A DNA stretch of 35,276 nucleotides from Candidatus Porisulfidus sp. TsSOB (GCA_002631715.1 MRSX01000012.1:1-35276), one strand, 5' to 3'; positions 14,297 through 25,845 are shown, counted from the first letter of the stretch. The notes: generated by a model not told the origin, from the letters alone. Translations and numbers: made by a program.

Positions 14297-14303
14297 AATG
14301 GGT
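14291..14303. promoter_or_regulatory. Palindromic operator covering the MNT start codon
   Basis: ACCCATAATGGGT is a perfect palindrome apart from its central base and includes the ATG at 14296-14294. A related half-site (TTACCCAAATAA on the minus strand, near 14316-14327) lies one to two helical turns away. I infer that the winged-helix MNT protein binds here. Confidence 0.55.
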
Positions 14304-14304
14304 A

Positions 14305-14333
14305 TTATTATGCCTTATTTGGGTAACTTACAA
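14305..14333 (-). promoter_or_regulatory. Promoter of the HEPN/MNT unit
   Basis: On the minus strand TTGTAA (14333-14328) and TAATAA (14310-14305) are separated by exactly 17 bases. The start site would fall within a few bases of the ATG, giving a very short leader or a leaderless mRNA. No ribosome site is visible before the ATG, in keeping with this. Confidence 0.55.
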
Positions 14334-14334
14334 T
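14329..14334 (+). promoter_or_regulatory. Candidate -10 box for amgK, overlapping the divergent -35
   Basis: TACAAT on the plus strand lies 29 bases before the amgK start and overlaps the -35 of the divergent HEPN/MNT promoter, so the two could compete. The -35 at 17-base spacing (TATTAT) is poor. Confidence 0.35.
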
Positions 14335-14362
14335 AGCGAGGCTGATTCAAAGAATTTCGGCA

Positions 14363-15337
14363 ATGGAAGACTCAAGACAGGAACAACTGCGGGATTGGGT
14401 GCGCCAAATCCTGCAGGACCCGGAGTTGGAACTCCGCCAAGTGGCGGGCGATGCCAGTTTCCGCCGTTACTTCCGCGTGCATGGAGCGGACCGCACCTGG
14501 ATCGCAATGGACGCTCCACCTGAGAACGAGCCCCTGCAAACTTTCCTCGCAGTCAACGCGCACCTGCAGAAAGCAGACGTGCACGTCCCGGACATCCAGG
14601 TGGAAAACGAAGCAGACGGGTTCCTCTTGCTCGAAGACCTAGGAGACACGCAGTATTTGCAGAGCCTGGACGAAGAATCGGCAGATTCACTGTACGGCGA
14701 CGCCCTCGACGCCCTGCTGCACATCCAAACCCTGCCGCAAGGCCCGTTGCCACCGTACGATGCGAAACAACTGCGCCTGGAACTCGACCGGTTCACCGAT
14801 TGGTATTTGGGTCGTCACCTCGGCTGGGAACTGAGCCGCGAGGATCAACTCATGATCGAGACGGTCTGGCAGTTGTTGATCAACTGCGCCTTGGAACAAC
14901 CGTGCGTGGCAGTCCACCGCGATTACCACTCCCGAAACCTGATGGTGACTGAGCCCAACCCCGGCATCATCGACCACCAGGACGCGATGTGGGGGCCGGT
15001 GACTTACGACCTTGTCTCCCTGCTCCGGGACTGCTACATCGCCTGGCCCGATGAGCGGGTCCGCGGCTGGGCGGAACAGTACCGCCAACGCGCCATTCAA
15101 CAGGGAATTCTCGATGAGGGCGTGGATTCCGAACGTTTCATAAAGTGGTTCGACTGGATGGGGGTGCAGCGCCACCTGAAGGCGGTCGGCATCTTTGCCC
15201 GGCTGTGCCATCGGGACGACAAACCTTCCTTCTTGGATGACGTGCCGCGCGTGCTGCGCTATGTCCAAGACGTTTGCGCCAAGTATCCACCACTGCAACC
15301 TTTGGCAGATCTAGTGGCGCGGCTGCCGGAGCCCTGA
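14363..15337 (+). CDS. amgK: N-acetylmuramate/N-acetylglucosamine anomeric kinase
   Basis: A 324-residue sugar kinase of the aminoglycoside phosphotransferase fold. AmgK phosphorylates MurNAc and GlcNAc at C1 so that recovered peptidoglycan sugars re-enter UDP-MurNAc synthesis, bypassing MurA (the fosfomycin target). Kinase motifs: AGDASFRRYFR (28-38, phosphate loop), HRDYHSRNL (185-193, catalytic loop) and IDHQDA (203-208, metal binding). The next gene, murU, starts one base after its stop, the standard amgK-murU pair. Length is normal. The ribosome site is weak. Confidence 0.93.
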   Translation: MEDSRQEQLRDWVRQILQDPELELRQVAGDASFRRYFRVHGADRTWIAMDAPPENEPLQTFLAVNAHLQKADVHVPDIQVENEADGFLLLEDLGDTQYLQSLDEESADSLYGDALDALLHIQTLPQGPLPPYDAKQLRLELDRFTDWYLGRHLGWELSREDQLMIETVWQLLINCALEQPCVAVHRDYHSRNLMVTEPNPGIIDHQDAMWGPVTYDLVSLLRDCYIAWPDERVRGWAEQYRQRAIQQGILDEGVDSERFIKWFDWMGVQRHLKAVGIFARLCHRDDKPSFLDDVPRVLRYVQDVCAKYPPLQPLADLVARLPEP

Positions 15338-15338
15338 C

Positions 15339-16016
15339 ATGCCCTCGGCGATGATCTTGTCAGCCGGGCGCGGGGAACGCATGCGCCCGCTGAGCGACAC
15401 CCTGCCGAAAGCCCTTTTGGAAGTCGCTGGCGAACCCCTGATCGTGCGCCATCTTCGGGCCCTGCGCGAGGTCGGGACTGAAGACATCGTCGTCAACCTG
15501 TCGCACCTCGGGGAACAGATCCGTGATGCCCTGGGGGATGGACGCGAATTCGGCATCCGCATCCACTACTCTCCCGAACCCTCTCCCCCGCTGGAGACCG
15601 GCGGGGGCATCCGCCAGGCTCTTCCCCTATTGGGGCCGAACCCGTTCTGGGTCGTCAACGCGGACGTCTGCACCGACTACCGATTCGCCACCCCGCCGCT
15701 GGCCGACGGCGACGATGCACATCTGGTCTTGGTCGACAACCCCGCGCATCACCCGGAAGGAGATTTCTACTACGAGGAGGGCCGCGTCCAGGAGCAGTCC
15801 AGAGAACGCCTGACGTTCGCCGGGATCGGTTTCTATCGCCCCCGCCTGTTTGAGAAGTGCACGCCTGGGCGATTCCAGTTGGCGCCTCTGCTGCAAACCA
15901 CCATCCGCGCCGAACGAGCAGGCGGCGAACATTTTCGCGGGCAATGGATGGATATCGGCACTGCCGAACGCCTGGCCGAGGCTCAGACCCGATTCGGCCC
16001 CTCTAAAACCGGTTGA
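15339..16016 (+). CDS. murU: N-acetylmuramate alpha-1-phosphate uridylyltransferase
   Basis: A 225-residue nucleotidyltransferase that makes UDP-MurNAc from UTP and MurNAc-1-phosphate, the step after AmgK in cytoplasmic cell-wall recycling. The N-terminal pyrophosphorylase signature is [20 protein letters not shown] (4-23). [14 protein letters not shown] gives the metal-binding D in the NAD motif, and [15 protein letters not shown] is near the end. It is coupled to amgK with only one base between stop and ATG. The pair gives intrinsic ability to salvage MurNAc. Confidence 0.93.
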   Translation: MPSAMILSAGRGERMRPLSDTLPKALLEVAGEPLIVRHLRALREVGTEDIVVNLSHLGEQIRDALGDGREFGIRIHYSPEPSPPLETGGGIRQALPLLGPNPFWVVNADVCTDYRFATPPLADGDDAHLVLVDNPAHHPEGDFYYEEGRVQEQSRERLTFAGIGFYRPRLFEKCTPGRFQLAPLLQTTIRAERAGGEHFRGQWMDIGTAERLAEAQTRFGPSKTG

Positions 16017-16055
16017 AATCTCTGCAAAAACGCCCCGAAATCCCTTCTCATCCTC

Positions 16056-16080
16056 TATAATTGCCGTGCATCAAGCACGG
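16056..16080 (+). promoter_or_regulatory. leuC promoter -10 and 5'-end hairpin
   Basis: A consensus TATAAT (16056-16061) is followed by CCGTGC-ATCAA-GCACGG (16064-16080), a 6-bp stem that would lie at the very 5' end of the mRNA. The base pairs reach the GGAACG stretch that is the only plausible ribosome site for leuC. No good -35 is present (CCCCGA), which suggests dependence on an activator. I found no leucine-rich leader peptide. Confidence 0.5.
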
Positions 16081-16095
16081 AACGAAAAAACGATC

Positions 16096-17505
16096 ATGTC
16101 TGGGCGTACCCTGTACGACAAACTTTGGGACGAGCATGCGGTGCAGACGGCCGAAGACGGCACCACCTTGCTGTACATCGACTGCCAGCTGGTCCACGAA
16201 GTGACTTCGCCGCAGGCCTTCGAGGGTCTGCGTCTGGCTGGGCGTTCGCCTTGGCGGCCCGACAGCATCGTCGCGGTGGCCGACCATAACGTCCCGACCG
16301 AGCCGGATCTCGAGGAGATTCCCGATGCGGTCTCGCGCCATCAAGTCGAGGTTCTGGACGCCAACTGCGCCGAGTACGGCCTGTTGGAATTCCCGATGGG
16401 GGACCCGCGCCAGGGCATCGTGCACGTGATCGGCCCGGAGCAGGGCATCACCCTGCCCGGCATGACCGTAGTCTGCGGCGACTCGCACACCTCTACGCAC
16501 GGTGCACTGGCAACGCTGGCGTTCGGCATCGGCACCTCGCAGGTGGAGCACGTCCTGGCCACCCAGTGCCTGCCGGTGCGCAAGCCGGCCAACATGCTGG
16601 TACGCCTCGAGGGCCACACCGCGCCCGGCGTCGGCGCCAAGGACCTGGCGCTCGCCCTGATCGGAAGCATCGGCGCAGCGGGCGGCACCGGCTGCGCTAT
16701 CGAATTCGCCGGCCAGGCGGTGGAAGGCATGAGCATGGAGGCCCGCATGACCCTGTGCAACATGGCGATCGAGGCCGGTGCACGCTCTGGACTGGTCGCG
16801 GTCGACGACGTCACCCTCGAATACGTTCGCGGGCGGACCTATGCGCCCGAAGGCGCCGTCTGGGAAGAGGCCGAACGGCGGTGGCGCGAACTGCGCTCCG
16901 ACGATGATGCCGTGTTCGAGCACGCCGTGGTGCTGCAGGCCGGTGAGTTGGCTCCCCAGGTAACCTGGGGTACGTCGCCGGAGATGGTCGTGCCGGTCGA
17001 TACGGCCGTGCCCCGCCCTGACGAGGCGGAAGACTCTGTGCGTGCTGACGACATGAAGGCCGCACTGAACTACATGGGCCTGGAAGGCGGCGAGACGGTC
17101 ACCGACCTTGAACTGGACCGAATTTTTATCGGTTCCTGTACCAACGCCCGCATCGAGGACCTGCGCGAAGCCGCCGCGGTAGTCCGCGGACGGCACTGCG
17201 CGGACAATATCCGCCAAGCCCTGGTCGTCCCCGGCTCCGGGCGGGTCAAGGCCCAGGCCGAATCGGAAGGGCTGGACCGGATCTTTACCGAGGCCGGTTT
17301 CGAATGGCGGGAACCGGGTTGTTCGATGTGCCTGGCCATGAATGCTGACCGGCTGGAACCCGGCGAGCGCTGCGCCGCCACCTCCAATCGGAACTTCGAG
17401 GGCCGCCAAGGCGAGGGTGGACGCACCCACCTGGTCAGCCCGGCAATGGCCGCAGCGGCCGCCTGTGCCGGGCATTTCGTCGACGTGCGGAAATACCTGG
17501 CATGA
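16096..17505 (+). CDS. leuC: 3-isopropylmalate dehydratase large subunit
   Basis: A 469-residue aconitase-family subunit that with LeuD isomerises 2-isopropylmalate to 3-isopropylmalate in leucine synthesis. The 4Fe-4S ligands are C348 ([11 protein letters not shown]), C409 and C412 (GCSMCLAMN). The start [16 protein letters not shown] is the usual N terminus; a longer open frame runs back into murU in another frame and is not used. Its stop overlaps the leuD start (ATGA). Confidence 0.98.
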   Translation: MSGRTLYDKLWDEHAVQTAEDGTTLLYIDCQLVHEVTSPQAFEGLRLAGRSPWRPDSIVAVADHNVPTEPDLEEIPDAVSRHQVEVLDANCAEYGLLEFPMGDPRQGIVHVIGPEQGITLPGMTVVCGDSHTSTHGALATLAFGIGTSQVEHVLATQCLPVRKPANMLVRLEGHTAPGVGAKDLALALIGSIGAAGGTGCAIEFAGQAVEGMSMEARMTLCNMAIEAGARSGLVAVDDVTLEYVRGRTYAPEGAVWEEAERRWRELRSDDDAVFEHAVVLQAGELAPQVTWGTSPEMVVPVDTAVPRPDEAEDSVRADDMKAALNYMGLEGGETVTDLELDRIFIGSCTNARIEDLREAAAVVRGRHCADNIRQALVVPGSGRVKAQAESEGLDRIFTEAGFEWREPGCSMCLAMNADRLEPGERCAATSNRNFEGRQGEGGRTHLVSPAMAAAAACAGHFVDVRKYLA

Positions 17506-18155
17506 TTCCTTTCGTCCGCCACCGCGGGATCGTCGTGCCGCTTGATCGAAGCAATATCGACACCGACGTGATCATCCCCAAGCAGTACCTGAAGTCGGTC
17601 AAGCGGACCGGCTTTGGCCCGAACCTGTTCGACAGCTGGCGCTACCTGGCGCCCGGCGACCTGGAGAGCGATCATTCCCGGCGCCCGCGCAACCCGGATT
17701 TCGTGCTGAACCAGTCCCGTTACCAGGGAGCTTCCGTTTTGGTCACTGGCGCCAACTTCGGCTGCGGCTCTTCGCGCGAACACGCGGTCTGGGCGTTCCT
17801 GGACGCCGGTTTCCGGGCCGTCATTGCGCCGAGTTTTGCAGACATCTTCGACACCAACTCCGCCAAGAACGGCCTGCTCACCGTCCGGCTGCCGGAGGAT
17901 GCCGTGCGTACGCTCGTCGAGGAGATCGAACAAACCGAAGGCTACCGGCTGGACATCGACCTGCCGGAGCAGACGGTGGCGGCGGATTCCGGTGCGACTT
18001 GGTCATTCGACATCGACCCGCAGCGTAAGCACTGCCTGGTCGAAGGGCTCGACGACATCGCGCTGACCCTGCATCACTCAGACCGGATCCGCGAATTCGA
18101 AGCGGCGCGGCGGGCGCACGCCCCTTGGCTGTTCGACCGCTTCGGCAGCCCGTAA
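17502..18155 (+). CDS. leuD: 3-isopropylmalate dehydratase small subunit
   Basis: A 217-residue swivel subunit of isopropylmalate isomerase. Conserved blocks: [33 protein letters not shown] and [15 protein letters not shown]. The ATG overlaps the leuC stop, and its own TAA shares a base with the leuB ATG (TAATG), so leuCDB is tightly coupled. Confidence 0.98.
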   Translation: MIPFVRHRGIVVPLDRSNIDTDVIIPKQYLKSVKRTGFGPNLFDSWRYLAPGDLESDHSRRPRNPDFVLNQSRYQGASVLVTGANFGCGSSREHAVWAFLDAGFRAVIAPSFADIFDTNSAKNGLLTVRLPEDAVRTLVEEIEQTEGYRLDIDLPEQTVAADSGATWSFDIDPQRKHCLVEGLDDIALTLHHSDRIREFEAARRAHAPWLFDRFGSP

Positions 18156-19237
18156 TGTCGCGCATTCTGATCCTGCCCGGCGACGGCATCGGCCCGGAGA
18201 TCACGGCCGAGGCCCGCAAGGTGCTCGACTGCCTGGTCCGCGACGGCGGCCTCGAACTGGAGCTGGACGAAGCCCTGGTCGGGGGAGCGGCTGTCGACGC
18301 ACAGGGCGACCCCCTGCCGGCCAGTACCCTGCAGGCTGCCCACGACGCCGACGCCGTGCTGCTGGCAGCGGTCGGCGCACCCCGTTACGACACTCCCGAT
18401 CGAGCGCTGCGCCCCGAGACCGGCCTGCTCAGGCTGCGCAAGGGGCTGGGACTGTACGCCAACCTGCGCCCCGCGACGCTGATGCCCGGCATGGCGCATG
18501 CCTCGAGCCTCAAGCCCGAAAAACTCGAAGGGCTGGATCTCCTGATCGTGCGTGAATTGACCGGCGGGCTTTATTTCGGCGAGCCGCGCGCGCTGGCCGA
18601 GCACGATGGCCGCAGGCGCGGCGTCAACACCATGGTCTATGATGAGGATGAAATCTCGCGCATCGCCCACAGCGCCTTTCAGGCCGCCCAGTTGCGGAGC
18701 CGGAGGGTTTGTTCCGTGGACAAAGCGAACGTTCTCGAAGTCTCGGAGTTGTGGCGAACCGTGGTCGGCGAAATCGCACAAGAGTACCCCGACGTCGAAC
18801 TGTCGCATCTGTACGTGGACAATGCCGCCATGCAACTGGTCGCCGAACCCACCCAGTTCGACGTGATGGTGACCGGCAACCTGTTCGGCGACATCCTGTC
18901 CGACATTGCCGCCCAATTGACCGGGTCGATCGGCCTGCTGCCCTCTGCGTCCCTGAACGAGAAGCGCCAAGGACTCTACGAGCCGGTGCACGGCTCGGCT
19001 CCCGACTTGGCCGGCACCGGTCAGGCCAACCCGCTCGCGATGATCCTGTCGGTCGGCATGATGCTCCGCTATTCCCTGCAACAGGCCGATGCCGCTGATG
19101 CGGTGGAAGGCGCCGTGCGGGACGTGCTGGAACAGGGACTGCGAACCGCCGACCTCGCGGACGGCGGCGAAGCCGTCGGGACGGTGCAGATGGGAGATGC
19201 GGTAATTGACGCGCTGAAGGGGCGCCTCGGCTCATGA
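18155..19237 (+). CDS. leuB: 3-isopropylmalate dehydrogenase
   Basis: A 360-residue NAD-dependent dehydrogenase that oxidises and decarboxylates 3-isopropylmalate. It starts [16 protein letters not shown]. Active-site segments include [27 protein letters not shown] and [14 protein letters not shown], and the NAD-binding [16 protein letters not shown] is near the C terminus. The start is placed at the ATG overlapping the leuD stop, because the ten extra residues of the longer frame are leuD sequence. The stop overlaps asd. Confidence 0.98.
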   Translation: MSRILILPGDGIGPEITAEARKVLDCLVRDGGLELELDEALVGGAAVDAQGDPLPASTLQAAHDADAVLLAAVGAPRYDTPDRALRPETGLLRLRKGLGLYANLRPATLMPGMAHASSLKPEKLEGLDLLIVRELTGGLYFGEPRALAEHDGRRRGVNTMVYDEDEISRIAHSAFQAAQLRSRRVCSVDKANVLEVSELWRTVVGEIAQEYPDVELSHLYVDNAAMQLVAEPTQFDVMVTGNLFGDILSDIAAQLTGSIGLLPSASLNEKRQGLYEPVHGSAPDLAGTGQANPLAMILSVGMMLRYSLQQADAADAVEGAVRDVLEQGLRTADLADGGEAVGTVQMGDAVIDALKGRLGS

Positions 19238-20256
19238 GCGGCCTGAACGTTGCTGTCGTCGGTGCCACCGGTGCCGTGGGCGGAGTGATGCGCCAGGTCC
19301 TCGAAGAGCGCGATTTTCCTTGCGATGCCCTGCATCTAGTGGCCAGCGAACGTTCGAAAGGTCGGCGCCTTTCGTTCCGCGGCCAGGAAATCGAGGTCCA
19401 GGCACTGGAGGAGTTTGATTTCAGCCAGGTTCAGGTCGCCCTGTTCTCCGCTGGCAGCGAGCCCTCGCGCCAGTTTGCGCCGCGCGCCATCGAAGCCGGT
19501 TGCTTGGTGATCGACAACACCTCCTGCTTCCGCTACGAGGCAGATATCCCGCTGGTGGTGCCTGAATGCAACCCGGAGCGCATCGCCGACTACCGCAACC
19601 GCGGCATCATCGCCAATCCCAACTGCTCGACCATCCAGATGGTCGTGGCGCTCAAGCCCTTGTACGACGCGGCGGGAATCGAACGTATCAACGTCGCCAC
19701 CTACCAGGCGGTCTCCGGCACGGGCCAGGCCGCGATCGAGGAACTCCGCCGGCAAACCGGGGACGTGCTTGCCGACCGCGAAAGCCCTTGCGAGGTCTAC
19801 CCCCGCCCGATCGCGTTCAATGTTCTTCCGCACATCGACCACTTCCAGGACAACGGCTATACCCGGGAAGAGATGAAGATGGTCTGGGAGACCCGCAAGA
19901 TCCTAGAAGACGAAGACATCGGCGTCAACCCCACCACGGTCCGCGTGCCGGTGTACACCGGCCATTCCGAGGCCATCCACCTGGAAACCCGCGAGCCTTT
20001 GAGCGCGGCGGAGGCCCGCGCGCTGCTGGAGGACGCCCCCGGCGTGGTCGTCATCGACGAAGCGGCGGACGGCGGCTACCCTACGGCGGCGTCGGATGCG
20101 GCCGGTCGGGACGAAGTGTTCGTCGGGCGCATCCGCCAGGACTTGTCCCACCCGCGCGGGCTTGACCTTTGGGTGGTCAGCGACAACCTGCGCAAGGGCG
20201 CCGCGACCAACAGCATCCAGATCGCCGAACAGTGGCTGGAACGATTCGGGCAGTGA
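19234..20256 (+). CDS. asd: Aspartate-semialdehyde dehydrogenase
   Basis: A 340-residue NADPH enzyme reducing aspartyl phosphate to aspartate semialdehyde for lysine, diaminopimelate, threonine and methionine. The nucleotide loop is [10 protein letters not shown] (8-17). The catalytic cysteine is C131 in [10 protein letters not shown], and GHSEAIHLE contains the conserved histidine. It starts by ATGA overlap with leuB and ends by GTGA overlap with the FimV-like gene, the usual leuB-asd-fimV order. Confidence 0.97.
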   Translation: MSGLNVAVVGATGAVGGVMRQVLEERDFPCDALHLVASERSKGRRLSFRGQEIEVQALEEFDFSQVQVALFSAGSEPSRQFAPRAIEAGCLVIDNTSCFRYEADIPLVVPECNPERIADYRNRGIIANPNCSTIQMVVALKPLYDAAGIERINVATYQAVSGTGQAAIEELRRQTGDVLADRESPCEVYPRPIAFNVLPHIDHFQDNGYTREEMKMVWETRKILEDEDIGVNPTTVRVPVYTGHSEAIHLETREPLSAAEARALLEDAPGVVVIDEAADGGYPTAASDAAGRDEVFVGRIRQDLSHPRGLDLWVVSDNLRKGAATNSIQIAEQWLERFGQ

Positions 20257-21536
20257 ACGCGCGGCTTCTGCTCCTGGCGGCCGCCCTGACCGCTCCGGCC
20301 CAGGCGTTGGAACTGGGCCAGCCGGAAATCCATTTCGAGCCGGACTGTTCTGCCCTGCTAACGCTTCGCCTAGTGACGGAAGCCGGAGTCGACCCGGAGC
20401 AGTTGCATATCGAGGTCGCGGCCCCGCCGACCTACCGGAAACTCCAGAAAACCTACCCTTCCTGGGTCGGTTCGGCACAACTGGACCGGCTCCGGGAAAA
20501 CGGCGAGCACCGGATCCAGGTGCGCAGCAAGGAACCGCTTCCCTCCCACTCCAACGACCTGGTGCTGGCTCTCGGGGAAGGGTACGAGCCACCCATGTTC
20601 TATACCCTGAACCTGCCGCCGTGCGCCCCGACCGGCACGACGCGCGAAGTGGCATGGGGAGACACGTTGCTCGAGATCGCACTGGAGCAGGCCCGCTCCC
20701 GGGAAGTCGATGCCTACACCCTGATGCTGGCAATCCAGCTGTACAACCGCGGCGCCTTCATCCACGACAACATCAACCTGGTCCGGGCCGGCTCCCAGTT
20801 GTACATCCCAAGCCAGGCCGAGATCGCGCACCTGAACCTGTCCCGCCAGTGGTTGATTGACGAGATCCAGTTCCAGAACGAGCAGTGGCAGAAGTGGCGG
20901 CGGGAAGGAACGGACCTGCGCGAAAGCCCGACCCTGCAGGAACGGCGGCTGCAGCTTGTGCCGCTTGAGATGCAGGCCGAGTCCGCAACCCCCGAGCCGA
21001 TGGAGGCCGAGCCAGCCGAACCCGGGACCACTGGCACTCAACCGGCCGCGCCGGAGCAAATCGAACCGGACAAGGCCTCTCCGGCGGAACCGGAACCGGC
21101 AGCATCCGAGCCGGCACCGGCCGTACCAGCGGAATCTGAGACTGAAAAGACCGAAGCGCCGCTGGCAATGGCGGAAGTCGAGGCCGAAGCCCTGGTGCCA
21201 CTGGCGGATGGGTCAGGCGATGAAGGAACCGCGGCGAAGATCGCGGCCGATTTCCCATGGCCCGGAATTCTCGCCGCTGCGGGGATTCTGCTCTTGGCCT
21301 ATCTGTCTGCGCTGATCCTGAGCCGCGCCCGTCAGGCCCGGATCATTCGAGAAAGTGTGGGCGACATCGAGGATCCTGCCCGGCGCGCCACTTCCGCATT
21401 GGACTTGGCGCACGCGCACGTCGAGGCGAACGAATACGACCAGGCGCGCCCCCTGATCCGGCTGGTGCTAGCCGAGGGGACGGAGCAAGAACGCGAAGAG
21501 GCGGAGAGGCTGAAAAGCCGGATAGGTTCGTCCTGA
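20253..21536 (+). CDS. fimV: Short FimV-like peptidoglycan-binding membrane protein
   Basis: A 427-residue polar-hub-type protein. A signal peptide (about 1-18, ending APAQA) leads to the FimV N-terminal region, then a LysM-like domain (about 130-187: EVAWGDTLLEIAL, LMLAIQLYNRGAFI, NINLVRAGSQLYIP) that should bind peptidoglycan. A short coiled segment (about 195-225), a Pro/Glu/Ala-rich linker (243-325), one membrane helix (about 336-357) and a short helical cytoplasmic tail (about 380-427) resembling the C-terminal FimV/TPR domain complete it. FimV in Pseudomonas is about 900 residues, so this is a compact version. The start is GTG overlapping the asd stop. The position between asd and truA supports orthology. 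Confidence 0.85.
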   Translation: MNARLLLLAAALTAPAQALELGQPEIHFEPDCSALLTLRLVTEAGVDPEQLHIEVAAPPTYRKLQKTYPSWVGSAQLDRLRENGEHRIQVRSKEPLPSHSNDLVLALGEGYEPPMFYTLNLPPCAPTGTTREVAWGDTLLEIALEQARSREVDAYTLMLAIQLYNRGAFIHDNINLVRAGSQLYIPSQAEIAHLNLSRQWLIDEIQFQNEQWQKWRREGTDLRESPTLQERRLQLVPLEMQAESATPEPMEAEPAEPGTTGTQPAAPEQIEPDKASPAEPEPAASEPAPAVPAESETEKTEAPLAMAEVEAEALVPLADGSGDEGTAAKIAADFPWPGILAAAGILLLAYLSALILSRARQARIIRESVGDIEDPARRATSALDLAHAHVEANEYDQARPLIRLVLAEGTEQEREEAERLKSRIGSS

Positions 21537-21539
21537 CCC

Positions 21540-22334
21540 ATGCCCCGCCTGGCCTGCGGTCTCGAATACGACGGTGCCGGCTTCAACGGCTGGCAGCGGC
21601 AAAGCCACGCTCCGAGCGTCCAGGATACGGTTGAGGAAGCCTTCTCCGCCGTCGCCGATCACCCGATCCGCACTGCTGTCGCCGGCCGCACCGACACCGG
21701 AGTGCATGCGGCCGGCCAAGTCATTCATTTCGACACCACTGCGGATCGCTCCCTGCACGCCTGGCAGCGGGGCGCGGGTGCGCACCTGCCGCCTACCGTC
21801 AGCGTCTCCTGGGTGCGAGAGGTCGCGGACGACTTCCATGCCCGCTACTCCGCGATCCGGCGCCACTACCGCTACATCATCCTGCAGCGCGACGCCGCCG
21901 CGGCAGGCCTGCTTGCCGGCAAGGTCACGCGGATTCCCAAGGCTTTGGACATTGAACAGATGCACCAGGCCGCCCAGGCCCTGCTGGGCGAGCACGACTT
22001 CACCAGCTTCCGGGCGGCGGAATGCCAGGCCCGCCATCCCCGGCGCACTCTCTTCCGGCTGGACGTCACTGCCCGTGAGCCGTTCGTCCACATCGACGTC
22101 GAGGCCGACGGCTTCCTACACCACATGGTGAGAATCCTGGCCGGCTCCCTGATCGACATCGGCCACGGCGAACGTCCCCCGAAATGGCTGGCCGAGTTGC
22201 TGGAACGGCGCGACCGCACGGCGGGCGGCATCACCGCACCGCCGGACGGGCTGTACCTGATGAGCGTAAACTATCCCCCTGAATGCGGCATCCCGCCGCC
22301 CCTGTGGACTCCGGATTACAGCCTGCCTGCCTGA
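21540..22334 (+). CDS. truA: tRNA pseudouridine(38-40) synthase
   Basis: A 264-residue enzyme that converts uridines 38-40 of the tRNA anticodon arm to pseudouridine. The catalytic aspartate is D52 in AGRTDTGVHA. ACGLEYDGAGFNGWQRQ and FLHHMVRILAGSLIDIG are conserved flanks. It begins three bases after the fimV stop and precedes trpF by two bases, the usual gammaproteobacterial order. Confidence 0.97.
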   Translation: MPRLACGLEYDGAGFNGWQRQSHAPSVQDTVEEAFSAVADHPIRTAVAGRTDTGVHAAGQVIHFDTTADRSLHAWQRGAGAHLPPTVSVSWVREVADDFHARYSAIRRHYRYIILQRDAAAAGLLAGKVTRIPKALDIEQMHQAAQALLGEHDFTSFRAAECQARHPRRTLFRLDVTAREPFVHIDVEADGFLHHMVRILAGSLIDIGHGERPPKWLAELLERRDRTAGGITAPPDGLYLMSVNYPPECGIPPPLWTPDYSLPA

Positions 22335-22336
22335 AT

Positions 22337-22946
22337 ATGCGCACCCGTGTCAAAATCTGCGGTATTACGAACCCGGCTGACGCCCTGCTCGCCGCCGAGG
22401 CGGGTGCCGACGCCATCGGGCTGGTATTCCACGAGCCCAGCCCGCGAAATATTGAGCCTGCCGTCGCCTGTTCGATCATCGACATCCTGCCGCCTTTCAT
22501 GGATGCCTACGCGGTCGTGCTCGACCCGGACCCGCAGTTCCTCGACGAATTGATCGAAACCATCCCGTTCGACGGCTTGCAGTACCACGGCCGCGAAGCG
22601 CCGGAATTGTGCGCCCGGTTCGAAGGCCACTGGATCAAGGCCGTACCCATGAATGAACCCGGCGCCCTGACCGACTACCAGCAGCACTACTCCGACGCGC
22701 ACGGCTTCCTGCTGGACAGCCATGCATCGGGAGAAGCCGGGGGACAGGGTAAGACTTTCGACTGGGCGAAGGTTCGCTCCGAAGACCCGCGTCCGCTGAT
22801 CCTGGCAGGCGGCCTGGAGGCGGGAAACGTGGGCGAAGCGATCCAGGCAGTCCGTCCCTGGGGCGTGGACGTCAGCAGCGGCGTCGAGGCTTCGCCCGGG
22901 CTCAAGGATCCGGAAAAAATCGCGGCATTCATGCGGGAGGTGAACC

Positions 22947-22960
<14 letters not shown>
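22337..22960 (+). CDS. trpF: Phosphoribosylanthranilate isomerase
   Basis: A 207-residue TIM-barrel enzyme of tryptophan synthesis. It starts [20 protein letters not shown], with the catalytic Cys in KICGIT. The C-terminal phosphate site reads [15 protein letters not shown] and [13 protein letters not shown]. The start is two bases after the truA stop; the longer open frame upstream is truA sequence. It overlaps trpB by 14 bases. Confidence 0.97.
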
Positions 22961-24160
<1,200 letters not shown>

Positions 24161-24164
<4 letters not shown>

Positions 24165-24976
24165 GCCGCATCGCCGGGCGCTTCGCCCAACTTCAGGAGG
24201 CCGGGCGCACGGCGCTGGTCCCTTACCTGACCGCGGGCGACCCTGAACCTGCCGCCACCGTGCCGCTGCTGCACACGCTCGTGCAGGCCGGGGCCGACTT
24301 GATCGAACTCGGGGTTCCGTTCTCGGACCCGATGGCCGACGGGCCCGTGATCCAGGCTGCCTGCGAGCGGGCACTGGCGCACCAGGTCCGCCTGCGCGAC
24401 GTGCTGGACATGGCCGCCGAATTCCGGAACGACGACGCGGAGACGCCGCTGATCCTGATGGGCTACACCAACCCGATCGTCGCCATGGGCGTCGGCACCT
24501 TCGCAGAGCAGGCCGCCCAGGCCGGCGTCGACGGGGTGCTGGTGGTCGACCTTCCCCCGGAAGAAGCGGATACGATCCGGCAGGCCCTGATCGACCACGA
24601 GTTGGACGAGATCTTCCTGCTGGCCCCGACCACGACCGAGACGCGGATCCGGCAGATCTGCGGGCAGGCGAAAGGGTTTCTTTATTATGTGTCGTTGCGC
24701 GGGACAACCGGCGCGGACCGCCTGGATATGGAGGACGTAGCGGAACGTATGAAGTGCATCCGGACACACGCCACCCTGCCTGTCGGCATCGGGTTCGGCA
24801 TCAAGGACGCGGATTCCGCGGCCCACGCCGCGGAGCTTGCCGACGCGGTCGTCGTCGGCAGCGCGCTGATCGACCGAATCCAGGCCGCGACGGACCCACA
24901 CGCCGCCGCAACCGAATTGCTGCAGGATCTGCGTGCCGGCATCGACACCGCGGACCGTCCGGGAGGCGCCTCGTGA
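24161..24976 (+). CDS. trpA: Tryptophan synthase alpha chain
   Basis: A 271-residue TIM barrel that cleaves indole-3-glycerol phosphate and channels indole to TrpB. Catalytic E49 ([16 protein letters not shown]) and D60 match the Salmonella numbering. A GTG start overlaps the trpB stop, and its own stop overlaps the accD GTG. Confidence 0.98.
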
Positions 24977-25845
24977 GTTGGTACAAGCGCCTGGTGCCGC
25001 CCCAGATCCGGATCGAGAGCAGCAGCACCCGGAAAGTCCCGCAGGGCCTGTGGATCAAGTGCCCGAACTGCGACACGCCGCTGTACCGGTCCGAACTGGA
25101 ACGCAACCTGAATGTCTGCCCGAAATGCCAGCACCATATGCGTGTGTCGGCCCGGGAACGTCTGGCGATGTTCCTGGACGAGCAGCCCCGGCAAGAACTG
25201 ATAGGCGAGCTTGCGCCCCGCGATTTCCTGAAGTTCCGCGATAGCAAGCGTTACCGGGATCGTATCGGCCAGGCACAGAAGGCAACGAAAGAAAAGGATG
25301 CCCTAGTGGTCATGCAGGGACAACTGCACGGCATGCCGCTGGTCTGCACAGCCTTCGAATTCGGGTTCATGGGAGGCTCCATGGGCTCGGTCGTCGGAGA
25401 AAAATTCGCGCAGGCGGCCGCCGTCTGCCTGAAGGAGCGGATGCCTCTGGTGTGCTTCTCCACCAGCGGGGGCGCACGCATGCAGGAAGCGCTGGTATCG
25501 CTGTTCCAGATGTCCAAGACCGCCGCCGCGCTGGCCCGGATGCGGAAAAATCGTCTGCCCTATATCTCGGTGCTGACCGATCCCACCATGGGCGGGGTTT
25601 CGGCTTCGCTCGGCATGCTGGGTGACGTCCAGATTGCGGAGCCCGGTGCACTGATTGGCTTTGCCGGTCCGCGCGTGATCGAACAGACCGTGCGCGAGAC
25701 CCTGCCGGAAGGCTTCCAGCGCAGCGAATTCCTGCTGGAGCATGGAGCCATCGACATGCTGGTGCCGCGCGGCGAGATGCGCGACACGATCGCCGACCTG
25801 TTGCGCCTGATGATGAACCGCTCGCCCCGCGCACGGGACGCGTAG
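24973..25845 (+). CDS. accD: Acetyl-CoA carboxylase carboxyltransferase subunit beta
   Basis: A 290-residue subunit that with AccA transfers the carboxyl group from carboxybiotin to acetyl-CoA. The N-terminal zinc ribbon has C30, C33, C49 and C52. The crotonase-like core contains [13 protein letters not shown] and [12 protein letters not shown]. The start is a GTG overlapping the trpA stop ([12 protein letters not shown]). The long upstream frame is trpA sequence. folC follows after 35 bases. Confidence 0.98.
   Translation: MSWYKRLVPPQIRIESSSTRKVPQGLWIKCPNCDTPLYRSELERNLNVCPKCQHHMRVSARERLAMFLDEQPRQELIGELAPRDFLKFRDSKRYRDRIGQAQKATKEKDALVVMQGQLHGMPLVCTAFEFGFMGGSMGSVVGEKFAQAAAVCLKERMPLVCFSTSGGARMQEALVSLFQMSKTAAALARMRKNRLPYISVLTDPTMGGVSASLGMLGDVQIAEPGALIGFAGPRVIEQTVRETLPEGFQRSEFLLEHGAIDMLVPRGEMRDTIADLLRLMMNRSPRARDA

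Noticed and set aside
16048-17475. 475-residue open frame on the minus strand opposite leuC
   Set aside because: Antisense to an intact leuC with all cluster cysteines; no ribosome site or known motif.
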